Positions 52,531-60,885 of a DNA stretch of 64,000 nt are shown here, piece after piece. The notes under the pieces are model-generated. The model did no database searches, was not told where the DNA came from, and saw only the letters and a program-made list of their open reading frames with translations. The stretch is from NCBI GenBank assembly GCA_913057135.1, contig CAJXNM010000011.1, positions 1 through 64,000 of the forward strand, in the 5' to 3' direction. Source of the stretch: an uncultured Halieaceae bacterium. GTDB lineage: Bacteria; Pseudomonadota; Gammaproteobacteria; Pseudomonadales; Halieaceae. The position numbers and the translations under genes were made by a program. Position 1 is the stretch's first letter. The number at the start of each line of letters is the position of its first letter.

Positions 52531-53607
52531 TTGAATTATCCAAAGCTGTTTGAACCGCTGCAGGTTGGGGAACTCTCCCTACGAAATCGTATTGTCATGG
52601 CGCCCATGACGCGCAGTCGAGCCACAGACGACGACAGGGTCACCGATCTGCATCGTCTCTATTACCAGCAGCGCGCGAATGCGGGGCTGATCGTGACGGA
52701 GGGCGTTCATCCATCTGCTGATGGCAAAGGCTACAACCGCACGCCCGGTATTTACTCCCCCCAACAGGTCGATGATTGGCGCGCCGTGACCGAAGCGGTT
52801 CATGGGGAAGGCGGGCTTATCGCCTGTCAGTTGATGCACTGCGGCCGAGTGGGCCACGCGGATAATAAAGCGGTAGGCACAGAGTTTCTCGCGCCCTCGG
52901 CGATTGCAGCCCGCGCAGAAATTTTTACCGAGGGGGGCATGAAGCCGATGCCAGTGCCCCGTGCAATGACCCTTAAGGATATTGCGCGCGTTATCGACGA
53001 TTACCGCAAAGCCACAGAGAACTGCATGGCAGCGGGTTTTGATGGCGTCGAGTTACACGCCGCCTCGGGCTACCTACCCGCACAGTTTTTAGCGTCAGAG
53101 AGTAATCTGCGCGATGACGCCTATGGTGGCAGTATCGACAACCGCTTGCGCTTTATTCGAGAAGTGCTGGGCGTCATGATTGATGTGGCGGGTGCCGGTC
53201 GGGTGGGTCTGCGAATTTCCCCCGGAAATCCCTACAACGACCACGTTGATGCCACCCCAGAAGATACCTATGGCGCTCTGCTGGATCTGGCAGAGAGCTT
53301 GGGCTTGGCGTGGGTACACGCCATCCGAATGCCGTCCACTGGCATTGATAGTTTGCAACTAACCCGCGATCACTATCGGGGTGTGCTCATTGGCTCTGAC
53401 AGTTTTGATGCGCAAGAGGCCGACAGTTGCATTGCCAATGGCGATGTGGACGCGGTGTCGTTCGGTCGAGCCTATATTGCCAACCCCGATCTCGCCCAGC
53501 GATTTGCCGCTGATGCGCCCCTGAACAAGATGGATAAGAAAACCATTTATGCGGGGACCGGTGCAGCGGGGTATACCGATTACCCTGCGATGGATACAGG
53601 CGCCTAA
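52531..53607 (+). CDS. Old Yellow Enzyme family alkene reductase
   Basis: 358 residues, FMN TIM barrel. Seen: KLFEPLQVGELSLRNRIVMAPMTRSRA at the start, GLIVTEGVHPSADG, QLMHCGRVGH, GFDGVELHAASGYLPAQFLASESNLRDDAYGGS, and SFGRAYIANPDLAQRF. The ligand-binding pair that is usually H..N or H..H is H..S here (LHAAS). TTG start at 52531, preceded by ACGAGGTGAC. Reduces activated C=C bonds. Follows the NTF2-like gene after 49 bases. Confidence 0.93.
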   Translation: MNYPKLFEPLQVGELSLRNRIVMAPMTRSRATDDDRVTDLHRLYYQQRANAGLIVTEGVHPSADGKGYNRTPGIYSPQQVDDWRAVTEAVHGEGGLIACQLMHCGRVGHADNKAVGTEFLAPSAIAARAEIFTEGGMKPMPVPRAMTLKDIARVIDDYRKATENCMAAGFDGVELHAASGYLPAQFLASESNLRDDAYGGSIDNRLRFIREVLGVMIDVAGAGRVGLRISPGNPYNDHVDATPEDTYGALLDLAESLGLAWVHAIRMPSTGIDSLQLTRDHYRGVLIGSDSFDAQEADSCIANGDVDAVSFGRAYIANPDLAQRFAADAPLNKMDKKTIYAGTGAAGYTDYPAMDTGA

Positions 53608-53643
53608 TTATTAACTGGCCAATGGCCTGAGAGAGTAACTGTT

Positions 53644-54513
53644 ATGCCCATGCCCACAGATGTACCTGTCATCGATTTGATGCTTGCGGTGCCCAATAAC
53701 GACACCTCGAATTACTACGATTTTATTAAACCGCTGTTAATGGATGAGCAGAGCCGGCAGATGTTTCAAATGCCAGCGCAGTACATGTTCAAAGACCTGC
53801 CGAAGGTGGGTCAGCGAGACGACTACATCGCGTACACCCTGGAAAAAATGGACGAATTCAATATTGAAAAGGCCATGATCGGTGTCGACGAAGATCAGTA
53901 TTTCACTCAAAACGAAGCGGTCAAAAAGCACCCGGATCGGTTTATCGCCTGTTACGACGCCAACCCTAATCGAGGCATGGATGAAGTTCGCAAGATTCGT
54001 CGTCTGCACGAAGAATACGACTTGAAGGCGGTTACGGCGTTCCCATCTGGGCTGTGCCCTCAAGTATCCTTAGCCGACAAGAAGTGGTACCCGGTTTTCG
54101 TTACCTGCATCGACCTGGATATTCCGTTCTGCCCCTGTGTGGGTGTACCCGGTCCGCGCATACCGATGGAGCCACAAAAAGTTGAGCATCTCGATGAGAT
54201 CTGCTGGTTCTTCCCCGAGCTGCGGGTTGTGATGCGCCATGGTGGCGAGCCCTGGACCGATCTGGCGTGGAAATTAATGTTGAAGTACCCCAATCTTTAC
54301 TACATGACCAGTGCCTTTGCGCCGAAGCACTACCCGGAAAATATTGTGCATTTCGCCAATACCCGAGGCGCCGACAAGGTCATGTATGCGGGCTACTTCC
54401 CCATGGGCCTGTCACTTGAGCGCATCTTCGGCGACATGCCCAATGTGCCGTTCAAGGACGAGGTGTGGCCAAAATTTCTGCGGGAGAATGCGCAGCGCGT
54501 CTTCAAGCTCTGA
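53644..54513 (+). CDS. Amidohydrolase-2 family protein with missing metal ligands
   Basis: 289 residues, amidohydrolase_2 barrel with KHPDRFIACYDANPNRGMDEV, LDEICWFFPELRVVMRHGGEPW and NLYYMTSAFAPKHYPENI. The usual N-terminal HxH metal pair is absent (VIDLMLAVP instead of IDxHxH), and the late GSDWP aspartate is replaced (YAGYFPMGL). RHGG keeps one histidine. So it may be a non-metal or decarboxylase-like variant, as in some aromatic or ring-degradation clusters. ATG 53644, GAGAGTAACTGTT upstream. Function unknown. Confidence 0.8.
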   Translation: MPMPTDVPVIDLMLAVPNNDTSNYYDFIKPLLMDEQSRQMFQMPAQYMFKDLPKVGQRDDYIAYTLEKMDEFNIEKAMIGVDEDQYFTQNEAVKKHPDRFIACYDANPNRGMDEVRKIRRLHEEYDLKAVTAFPSGLCPQVSLADKKWYPVFVTCIDLDIPFCPCVGVPGPRIPMEPQKVEHLDEICWFFPELRVVMRHGGEPWTDLAWKLMLKYPNLYYMTSAFAPKHYPENIVHFANTRGADKVMYAGYFPMGLSLERIFGDMPNVPFKDEVWPKFLRENAQRVFKL

Positions 54514-54553
54514 GCGCGCCGCGCACAATCGTGCACAATGATGTTTGCCGCTG

Positions 54554-55012
54554 TTAGGGGTAGAAGATACTAATGGTGTCAACGATACAGGCGGGGCGCT
54601 CGGCGCCTTCCACGCTGATGGTGATGCGAATAACGACTTTTACGCCGCCCTTATTGTCCTCGGCGCTGATGATTTCACCGCTGGCGACAATACTGGCGTC
54701 CACGGGGACTGTTGACGGAAAACGAATTTTTTCGGCGCCGTAGTTCACGCCCATGGATACCTGCTCAACCTGAAGCAGTTCGGGTAGAAAACAGTTAGCG
54801 AGGGATAAGGTTAAGTAACCGTGGGCAATGGTTTTGCCGAAAGGGCCATCGGCGGCTTTTATCGGGTCGACATGGATCCATTGATGGTCACCGGTAGCAT
54901 CGGCAAATTGATCGATGCGTTCTTGGGTGATGGTAAGGGGGGCGCTGGGCCCAAGCTGTGTCCCGACCATCGACAGTAAGTCTGTGGGATGTTTAACGAC
55001 GGTTGTGGTCAT
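54554..55012 (-). CDS. MaoC-like (R)-enoyl-CoA hydratase
   Basis: 152 residues, single hot-dog domain. Hydratase-2 motif: DQFADATGDHQWIHVDPIKA with the catalytic aspartate/histidine and GPFGKTIAHGYLTLSL. Adds water to a trans-2-enoyl-CoA. Lies opposite to the surrounding genes in the island. Divergent from the first SDR gene with a 132-base gap. Confidence 0.93.
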   Translation of the reverse strand: MTTTVVKHPTDLLSMVGTQLGPSAPLTITQERIDQFADATGDHQWIHVDPIKAADGPFGKTIAHGYLTLSLANCFLPELLQVEQVSMGVNYGAEKIRFPSTVPVDASIVASGEIISAEDNKGGVKVVIRITISVEGAERPACIVDTISIFYP

Positions 55013-55144
55013 GGTGGTAACTCCAAATAAATGACGTCAACTGGAAAGTGGTGACACTAAAAGAATTCGGAAATCAAAGCACTGAAACTGAAAGGCACCA
55101 AATGTTAAAGGTACCTATCAATAAGGTACGCAGGGGGATAAAAG

Positions 55145-55906
55145 ATGAGCCAGCAGCACGATCTGAATGAAAAAGTGGCCGTGGTAACCGGCGGTTGTGG
55201 TGGCCTAGGGCAAGCCATTGCCCAGAAGCTTACCGCTTTGGGGGGCCGGGTTGTCATCACCGATTTGGATGAGGAGCGGGGTGCCGCTTTGGCCGCCGCC
55301 ACGGGATGTCAGTTCTTTCAACAAGATGTCAGCCGTGAAAGTGATTGGCTGGCACTGAAGTCATGGCTTGTCGAGCGCTTTGGCGGCTTACAGGTGCTGG
55401 TCAATAACGCGGCTATTTTGCGGGCCTATAACGTGGAAACCGAAACCCTCGAGGACTTTAACCGTGTCATGGCGGTGAATTGTCAGTCGGTGTTTTTAAG
55501 TCACAAACATTTACTGGGGCTTATGGCCGCGTCCGGTGGTTCTATTGTGAATATCTCATCGTCCTCGGCCATGACCGGGCATCCACAATTTTGCGCCTAC
55601 ACGGCATCAAAGGCTGCTGTGCGCAGTTTGACCATGAACACAGCGGTATATGCACGCAAACAGGGTTATGGCGTGCGCTGCAACTCGGTGCATCCCGATG
55701 GCATTATGACGCCCATGGTCATGGATATTCCCGGTGAGCCGCCCGCTATGTCAGATGAGCAGCGTGCCACCGCCGCAGGGTTTACGGCCCACCCCGAAGC
55801 CATTGCCGATGTGGTCGTGTTCTTAGCCAGCGACGATTCACGGCACATCAATGGTGCGGCGATCGCGGTTGATAACACCTCAACCATCACGCCCCCCTAC
55901 GTGTAG
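55145..55906 (+). CDS. Short-chain dehydrogenase/reductase (SDR)
   Basis: 253 residues, classical SDR. TGxxxGxG motif VTGGCGGLGQAIAQ near 15, VLVNNAAI, ISSSSAMTGHPQF with the catalytic serine, and YTASKAAV with the tyrosine and lysine. D at the end of beta-2 (ITDLDE) points to NAD. Seventeen bases upstream of the second SDR, so the two form an operon. Confidence 0.93.
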   Translation: MSQQHDLNEKVAVVTGGCGGLGQAIAQKLTALGGRVVITDLDEERGAALAAATGCQFFQQDVSRESDWLALKSWLVERFGGLQVLVNNAAILRAYNVETETLEDFNRVMAVNCQSVFLSHKHLLGLMAASGGSIVNISSSSAMTGHPQFCAYTASKAAVRSLTMNTAVYARKQGYGVRCNSVHPDGIMTPMVMDIPGEPPAMSDEQRATAAGFTAHPEAIADVVVFLASDDSRHINGAAIAVDNTSTITPPYV

Positions 55907-55923
55907 CTCAAGGAGTTCACTCA

Positions 55924-56700
55924 ATGCTGGAATTTGAAGGGCAACGGGTCATCGTGACGGGTGGTGCCGGGCATATTGGTCGCGCCATTTGTGAGGCCTT
56001 CCTCGAGGCTGGTGCACGGGTATTAGCCTGTGGCCGCCGTGCCCCGGAACAAGCAATCGTCGCTGCCGGGCGCGAGGCGCTCTTTGTCAGTGCCGACTTA
56101 CGCAATGCAGAAGCGAGCCAATCGGTGATCGATGAGGCCTTATCCCAATGGGGTGGTATCGATATTTTGGTTAATAACGCGGGTGGTAGTCCGCCGATTG
56201 AAGCGGCCTCTGCATCACCTCGGCTCACCGAAAAAATCCTAGCACTGAATCTGCTGGCGCCTTTGGTGTTATCACAACAGGCATATTCGGCGCTCAGCGC
56301 CAATTCACAGCCCGGGCGTATCGTCAATATTGCCAGCGTCAGCGGTGCGCGGCCCTCGCCCGGTACAACCGCCTATGGGGCCGCCAAGGCGGGTTTGCTC
56401 AGCGCTACACAGTCATTGGCGATGGAGTGGGGGCCAGATATTCGCGTCAATGCGCTCATCGTTGGACTGGTCCATAACGAGGCGGGGGTTGAGCACTACG
56501 GCGGTGACGAGGGCTTTCGACAGGTGGCGGATATGTTGCCACTGAAGCGTATGGCCACCCCTAACGATGTGGCTAATGCCACCCTTATGCTGTGCTCAGA
56601 GCGGGCAAGCTATATTTCCGGGGCATCACTGGCGGTTGATGGCGGCGGCGAGGTGCCGGTGTTTTTGCACTTGGCTAAACAGGCGGCCGACTCGGTCTAG
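55924..56700 (+). CDS. Short-chain dehydrogenase/reductase (SDR)
   Basis: 258 residues, classical SDR. VTGGAGHIGRAICEAF, ILVNNAGG, VNIASVSGARPSPGTTAYGAAKAGL (serine, tyrosine, lysine) and YISGASLAVDGGGE. Arginine after beta-2 (CGRRAPE) points to NADP. Paired with the preceding SDR of opposite cofactor preference, an arrangement that would suit stepwise oxidation and reduction of hydroxyl/keto groups. Confidence 0.93.
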   Translation: MLEFEGQRVIVTGGAGHIGRAICEAFLEAGARVLACGRRAPEQAIVAAGREALFVSADLRNAEASQSVIDEALSQWGGIDILVNNAGGSPPIEAASASPRLTEKILALNLLAPLVLSQQAYSALSANSQPGRIVNIASVSGARPSPGTTAYGAAKAGLLSATQSLAMEWGPDIRVNALIVGLVHNEAGVEHYGGDEGFRQVADMLPLKRMATPNDVANATLMLCSERASYISGASLAVDGGGEVPVFLHLAKQAADSV

Positions 56701-56701
56701 A

Positions 56702-56721
56702 GCCCGCCAGAAAGGGCGGGC
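56702..56721. terminator. GC-rich hairpin after the second SDR
   Basis: A 7-bp perfect stem (GCCCGCC / GGCGGGC), loop of six bases, directly after the SDR stop. No T-run follows on either side. The stem is the same seven bases as in the terminator at 36399. Confidence 0.4.
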
Positions 56722-56722
56722 C

Positions 56723-56816
56723 GTGGCGAAGGAGACTTCCTAGGCTGTGTCTGCCAAGGGTGCTGGGTCGTGGCGAAGGAGACTTCCTAGGCTGTATTTG
56801 CCAAGGGTTCCGGGGT
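56723..56816. repeat. 47-bp tandem duplication across the end of the flavin reductase gene
   Basis: The block GTGGCGAAGGAGACTTCC... at 56723 recurs at 56770 with few changes. The second copy includes the last codons and stop of the minus-strand reductase gene (encoding PLANTA-stop), and the first copy would encode PLADTA-stop in the same register. Confidence 0.85.
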
Positions 56817-59000
56817 AGGGGCGTGGCTGGCAGCCGCGTCTGCACCTTGTTGCCACTGTGTCATTAACGCTTCGGTGACCTCGCGGGCCGAGTGGATGGC
56901 CCCATCGATATAACCGACACGACCACAATCGCCGACAACGCTCACGGAAAGCCCCGCGTTTGCCAAGCTATCGGCTACCCGAGTATCGCCCATTGCACCC
57001 AAGGCTAGGATGACGCTATCGGCGGCGGCGCTGTGTTGCTCGCCATCATGCTCATAGGTAACCCGATGGCGCTCACAACGCACATTGCTGACATTGGAGT
57101 ACATAGAGCAGCCATGGGCCTCGAGTTCATGGAGTACGCGAGCCCGCCGTACAATACTGAGTTCTGGCGCTAGCTTTTCGTCCGGGTCAAGCACTGTCAC
57201 CAGACGACCTCGCTCAACGAGGAACTCAGCCAGCTCGATACCCACTAAGCCACCGCCAACAATGATCACCCGGTGGCCCACTGGCATCCAAAGGCGGCTA
57301 AACCAGCGCACCAAGCCTATGGAGCGGGTAGCCCCTATGGCCTGGCCAATAACCACCATGGCGCGCTCAAGTACATTCAGTTTTGTGATGGCATCGGTTT
57401 TACCACCCAGTAACAGACTGCGCATCTGCTCACCGTCGAACACGTGGCGCTGGTTTTTGCCGGGTATATCGGGGGCTTCTCGACGTGCTCCTGTGGCCAC
57501 AATGACCTGGTCGGGGACAAGTTCCTTGAGACCCTCTATGGTTGCTTGGGTGTTCAGTTGTACCGCGACATTAAGTCGTTTGAGTTCAGCCGACAGCCAA
57601 TCGACTAGTCGGCCGTTGGGTTCATAAGCCAGTGCGGCGATGCGTGCGGTGCCCCCAAGGTCCGGCGCTTTTTCCATCAGCGTCACCCGATGGCCCCCAA
57701 GCGCCAGCCGTCGCGCAGCTTCCATACCACCAGGGCCGCCGCCTACGACGACAACATGACGTGGACGATCGCCCTTTACAGCGCCGGTGCTATCGCAGGC
57801 GATTAAACCCGTGTGCTCATGCCCCATATCGGCGTTAACCGCACACATCATGGGTTGGTTAATGAAGATTTGGCTCACGCAAATATAGCAGTAGATACAA
57901 GGGCGAATCTGCTCAGGGCGATTACTGGTTACCTTTTGCGGCAGCGCGGGATCGGCCAAGATTTTTCGGCCAAGCCCCACAAAATCGTAATCTCCGTTCG
58001 CGATGGCTGACTCAGCACTATCAAGTTCGATTCGCCCGACCGCCATCACAGGAATTGACAAAACTTTTTTGGCGGCCTGTGCAAATGCTAGGTAACCGTT
58101 GGGCTGATGCACCAGAGGCGCTTCCGTGAAGGCAATACCAATGCTGGTATTGCCATAGGCACTGACATCAATGGCATCGGCCCCGGCATCCTCTGCAAGT
58201 TTCGCAACCGAAATAAAGCTATCTGGTCGAATGCCGCCATCAATGCGGTACTCCATGGCATCCAGACGAACGAGCACCGGGTAATCACTACCGCAGCGCT
58301 GCTTGATAGCAGTGATAACCTCGATGAGGAAGCGGGCGCGATTCTCGAGCGAACCCCCGTAGCGATCCTCCCGTTGGTTGAAGGCGGGCGACAGAAACCC
58401 AGCCAGCAGGTAACCGTGTCCTGCGTGGACTTCCACCGCATCGAAACCAGCGCGCTGGCAGCGCTCGGCGGCGTCAGCGAAACTCTGAACGATACCGGCA
58501 ATGTCTTCTTCGGTGACCACCTGATAGCGTGCACCCTTGCCATCGGGGCCCGCCATTTTAATGAAGTGGCGAATCTCCCCCTGGGTGAGTAATTTGAACA
58601 TGCCACTACCCGCTTTCGGGGGCAGCGATGGCACCATGAGCGGCCGTCCGGCGGCTACGTCTTCCTGTGAGACCTTGCCACTGTGATTGAGCTGGGCAGC
58701 GATACGGCTACCGTGTTTGTGTACGCGGGAGACTAAATCCTGCAAATCGGGTAGAAAATTGTCATGGGACAGGCCCACCATATTCGGCATAGAGCACGCT
58801 GCAGGCCACACAATCGATGAGGTCTCCAAAATGATGAGACCCGCGCCGCCTCGAGCCCGTTCTTCGTAATAGGCTTTTAACCGTTCACCGCAGCGTCCGT
58901 CTTCCTCGGCGTAATTCGAGCCCATGGCTGTCATGATGAATCGGTTTGGCAGCGTTAGCGCACCAATACGGCCTGGGCTGGCGAGATGCGGGTATTTCAT
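56787..59000 (-). CDS. FMN/FAD/[4Fe-4S] reductase of the 2,4-dienoyl-CoA reductase/trimethylamine dehydrogenase type
   Basis: 737 residues. N-terminal OYE-like FMN barrel (SPGRIGALTLPNRFIMTAMGS; FDAVEVHAGHGYLLAGFLSPAFNQREDRYGGS with the His-x-x-His pair), four-cysteine [4Fe-4S] site CIYCYICVSQIF plus MMCAVN, spaced CxxCxxC as in trimethylamine dehydrogenase rather than CxxCxxxC of FadH, then a C-terminal FAD/NAD domain (VVVVGGGPGGMEAARRLAL; RVIIVGGGLVGIELAEFL). Members include bile-acid BaiCD/BaiH reductases, interesting given the neighbours. The stop codon lies in a duplicated 47-bp block. Its ATG overlaps the stop of the upstream membrane protein. Confidence 0.93.
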   Translation of the reverse strand: MKYPHLASPGRIGALTLPNRFIMTAMGSNYAEEDGRCGERLKAYYEERARGGAGLIILETSSIVWPAACSMPNMVGLSHDNFLPDLQDLVSRVHKHGSRIAAQLNHSGKVSQEDVAAGRPLMVPSLPPKAGSGMFKLLTQGEIRHFIKMAGPDGKGARYQVVTEEDIAGIVQSFADAAERCQRAGFDAVEVHAGHGYLLAGFLSPAFNQREDRYGGSLENRARFLIEVITAIKQRCGSDYPVLVRLDAMEYRIDGGIRPDSFISVAKLAEDAGADAIDVSAYGNTSIGIAFTEAPLVHQPNGYLAFAQAAKKVLSIPVMAVGRIELDSAESAIANGDYDFVGLGRKILADPALPQKVTSNRPEQIRPCIYCYICVSQIFINQPMMCAVNADMGHEHTGLIACDSTGAVKGDRPRHVVVVGGGPGGMEAARRLALGGHRVTLMEKAPDLGGTARIAALAYEPNGRLVDWLSAELKRLNVAVQLNTQATIEGLKELVPDQVIVATGARREAPDIPGKNQRHVFDGEQMRSLLLGGKTDAITKLNVLERAMVVIGQAIGATRSIGLVRWFSRLWMPVGHRVIIVGGGLVGIELAEFLVERGRLVTVLDPDEKLAPELSIVRRARVLHELEAHGCSMYSNVSNVRCERHRVTYEHDGEQHSAAADSVILALGAMGDTRVADSLANAGLSVSVVGDCGRVGYIDGAIHSAREVTEALMTQWQQGADAAASHAPTPEPLANTA

Positions 59001-59530
59001 TGGGGAGCGGGCTCCTGTTCAAGTTCATCGACTAGTCGTTCATCGACCAAGGCCAGGGTGATCATGGGACAGACCAATATCGCCGCCAGTAACCCCGCCC
59101 ACAAGCCCTTGAAGATGGCGTACTGCATGGGGGTAAACGCCGTTGTACCCGCAAGGAACAGCGCAAGCAGTGTCGGGGCGGCGATGGCCACAGTTCCAAT
59201 AAGGCCGAAAAGGCTTGCTCGAGCCCATAGGTTTTTTGGCATGCGCAGTACCCAGCTAAGGTAGCTTGGGAGAGCGTTGATGTCCGGGGAGGAGAGCTTT
59301 CCTTTACGGCGTTTGGCGCGCTGCAGCGGGATGACGATGAGTGTGACGATAAAGGGCAAGATCAATGCCGTGGCCAATAGGTCGCCGCCAAAATTGTTGT
59401 GGCCCCACCAAGTAACGTCACCCTTGTGTTTGATGAGAAACCAACAGATAGCGCCGTTGGCGACCGCGTTCGCTAGTCCGTTTGTGGTACCACCGTGGAG
59501 TAAATAATGCTTGAGCTCGGAGGGCGTCAT
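58997..59530 (-). CDS. Four-helix membrane protein of unknown function
   Basis: 177 residues, not recognised. Seen: four hydrophobic segments (around 20-33, 50-68, 108-125, 133-158), a basic loop (QRAKRRKGKL) between the second and third, and an acidic C-terminal tail (VDERLVDELEQEPAP). ATG at 59530; its last codons overlap the start of the flavin reductase, so the two are coupled. It could anchor or support that reductase or move a small substrate; nothing in the sequence decides. Confidence 0.75.
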   Translation of the reverse strand: MTPSELKHYLLHGGTTNGLANAVANGAICWFLIKHKGDVTWWGHNNFGGDLLATALILPFIVTLIVIPLQRAKRRKGKLSSPDINALPSYLSWVLRMPKNLWARASLFGLIGTVAIAAPTLLALFLAGTTAFTPMQYAIFKGLWAGLLAAILVCPMITLALVDERLVDELEQEPAPQ

Positions 59531-59676
59531 TTGAATACTCTTATGTTATTGCTTTGGATAAAACGACAATAAAGTCCGGCGACTACACAGTAGCCAAGGG
59601 CGTAAACGCCGGCCAAGACAACATCCGTCTATTTGATAGACAAATTCGTTCATTGGCACAGGCGAGGGGAACGGGA

Positions 59677-60765
59677 ATGACGGCTCCTACACTGGCGTGT
59701 GAGAAGTTCCAGCAGTTAATGCGCTACCTTCAGGCGGTCGGCATCGATGCCGATGAGGTCGCAAGAAGCGCGGGGCTGAGTGTTGCGGATATCGCACTGT
59801 CGGACCCAGTCAGCAGATTGCCAGCGCTGCATTATTCCCGCTTCTACAAAAAGGCGGTATTGGCGCTGCAGGCATTGAACTCTCGTGTCCCCTGGGCTGC
59901 GGGGGTAGGTACCGATGCCTTCGAGATGCTGTGCCGAGCCGTCATTGGCAGTGCCACGCTGAGGGAGGCTCTCGAAAAAGCGCAGCGGTTCTCTTGTGTG
60001 CTAGAGCCTGTCACGGGCAATAAGGTGACACTTGAAGACCGCGGTGAGCACATCCGCTTGCACTTTCATTGGACCGCCAAGGATGTGACGTCGCTGTTCG
60101 CTCCTCAACATTGGTACCGGAGCACTGGCGCGCAGGCAGTGACCCTTACCTCGGGTCTGTTGGTCTGGCATGGGCTCGTCAGCTGGCTTGTGGGTCATCC
60201 CATCAAAGCAGATGCCGCCTGTATTGCGGGCCCATCGGTGAGCGATAGTTATGCCGAGGCAGTTGCATCTGTGATGGGCGTTCGTCCGAGTTTCGACGCC
60301 GTACAAACTTATTTGCATATTGAGTCGTCGGTCCTGGAATATCGCGTCGTTCAAGATTACGAATCGCTACAGGCGTTTCTCGACGAGACAGTATTGCAGT
60401 TAATCCAGATTGAACAGCGTCCTGCCTCGGTCGGTGAGGCGGTTAAACGCTTGCTGGGTAGCGACTTCAGTAAAGGTATGCCCGGCTTCTCGGATATTGC
60501 CGCACGTTTGCATTTATCTGAGTCCAGTCTTCGGCGTCGATTACTTGAGGAAGAAACCAGCTTCCAGGTGTTAAAAGATGAACTTCGCTGCGATATCGCC
60601 AAAGACTACCTGTCAGATTCCCAGGCCAAATTGGGTGATATTGCCGAACGCCTAGGCTTCACGGAGCCCAGTTCTTTCGGTCGATCCTTTAGACAGTGGA
60701 CCGGCATGACACCCTCTGCTTGGCGTGAGCAATTTACGACTAAGTCCACAGCTACGTCGGGGTAG
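59677..60765 (+). CDS. AraC family transcriptional regulator
   Basis: 362 residues from ATG 59677 (GGAACGGGA just upstream); TTG 59554 would add 41 residues. N-terminal Arabinose_bd-like ligand domain (PVSRLPALHYSRFYKKAV and so on), C-terminal double helix-turn-helix with FSDIAARLHLSESSLRRRLLEEE and IAERLGFTEPSSFGRSFRQWTGMTPSAWRE. Such regulators usually respond to the substrate of neighbouring catabolic genes. It is divergent from the membrane protein/flavin reductase pair, its probable target, and leads into the sulfatase gene. Confidence 0.92.
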   Translation: MTAPTLACEKFQQLMRYLQAVGIDADEVARSAGLSVADIALSDPVSRLPALHYSRFYKKAVLALQALNSRVPWAAGVGTDAFEMLCRAVIGSATLREALEKAQRFSCVLEPVTGNKVTLEDRGEHIRLHFHWTAKDVTSLFAPQHWYRSTGAQAVTLTSGLLVWHGLVSWLVGHPIKADAACIAGPSVSDSYAEAVASVMGVRPSFDAVQTYLHIESSVLEYRVVQDYESLQAFLDETVLQLIQIEQRPASVGEAVKRLLGSDFSKGMPGFSDIAARLHLSESSLRRRLLEEETSFQVLKDELRCDIAKDYLSDSQAKLGDIAERLGFTEPSSFGRSFRQWTGMTPSAWREQFTTKSTATSG

Positions 60766-60885
60766 ATTCTAAATTGTCGATGTATACCCGCACTGTGTTG
60801 TAGTCCTTTTGCCAGTGGTCGAGCAAACCCTCTTGGCGTTACAACATTGAAAACAAAAAACTGTTGATCAGTCATAGGAGATGTT

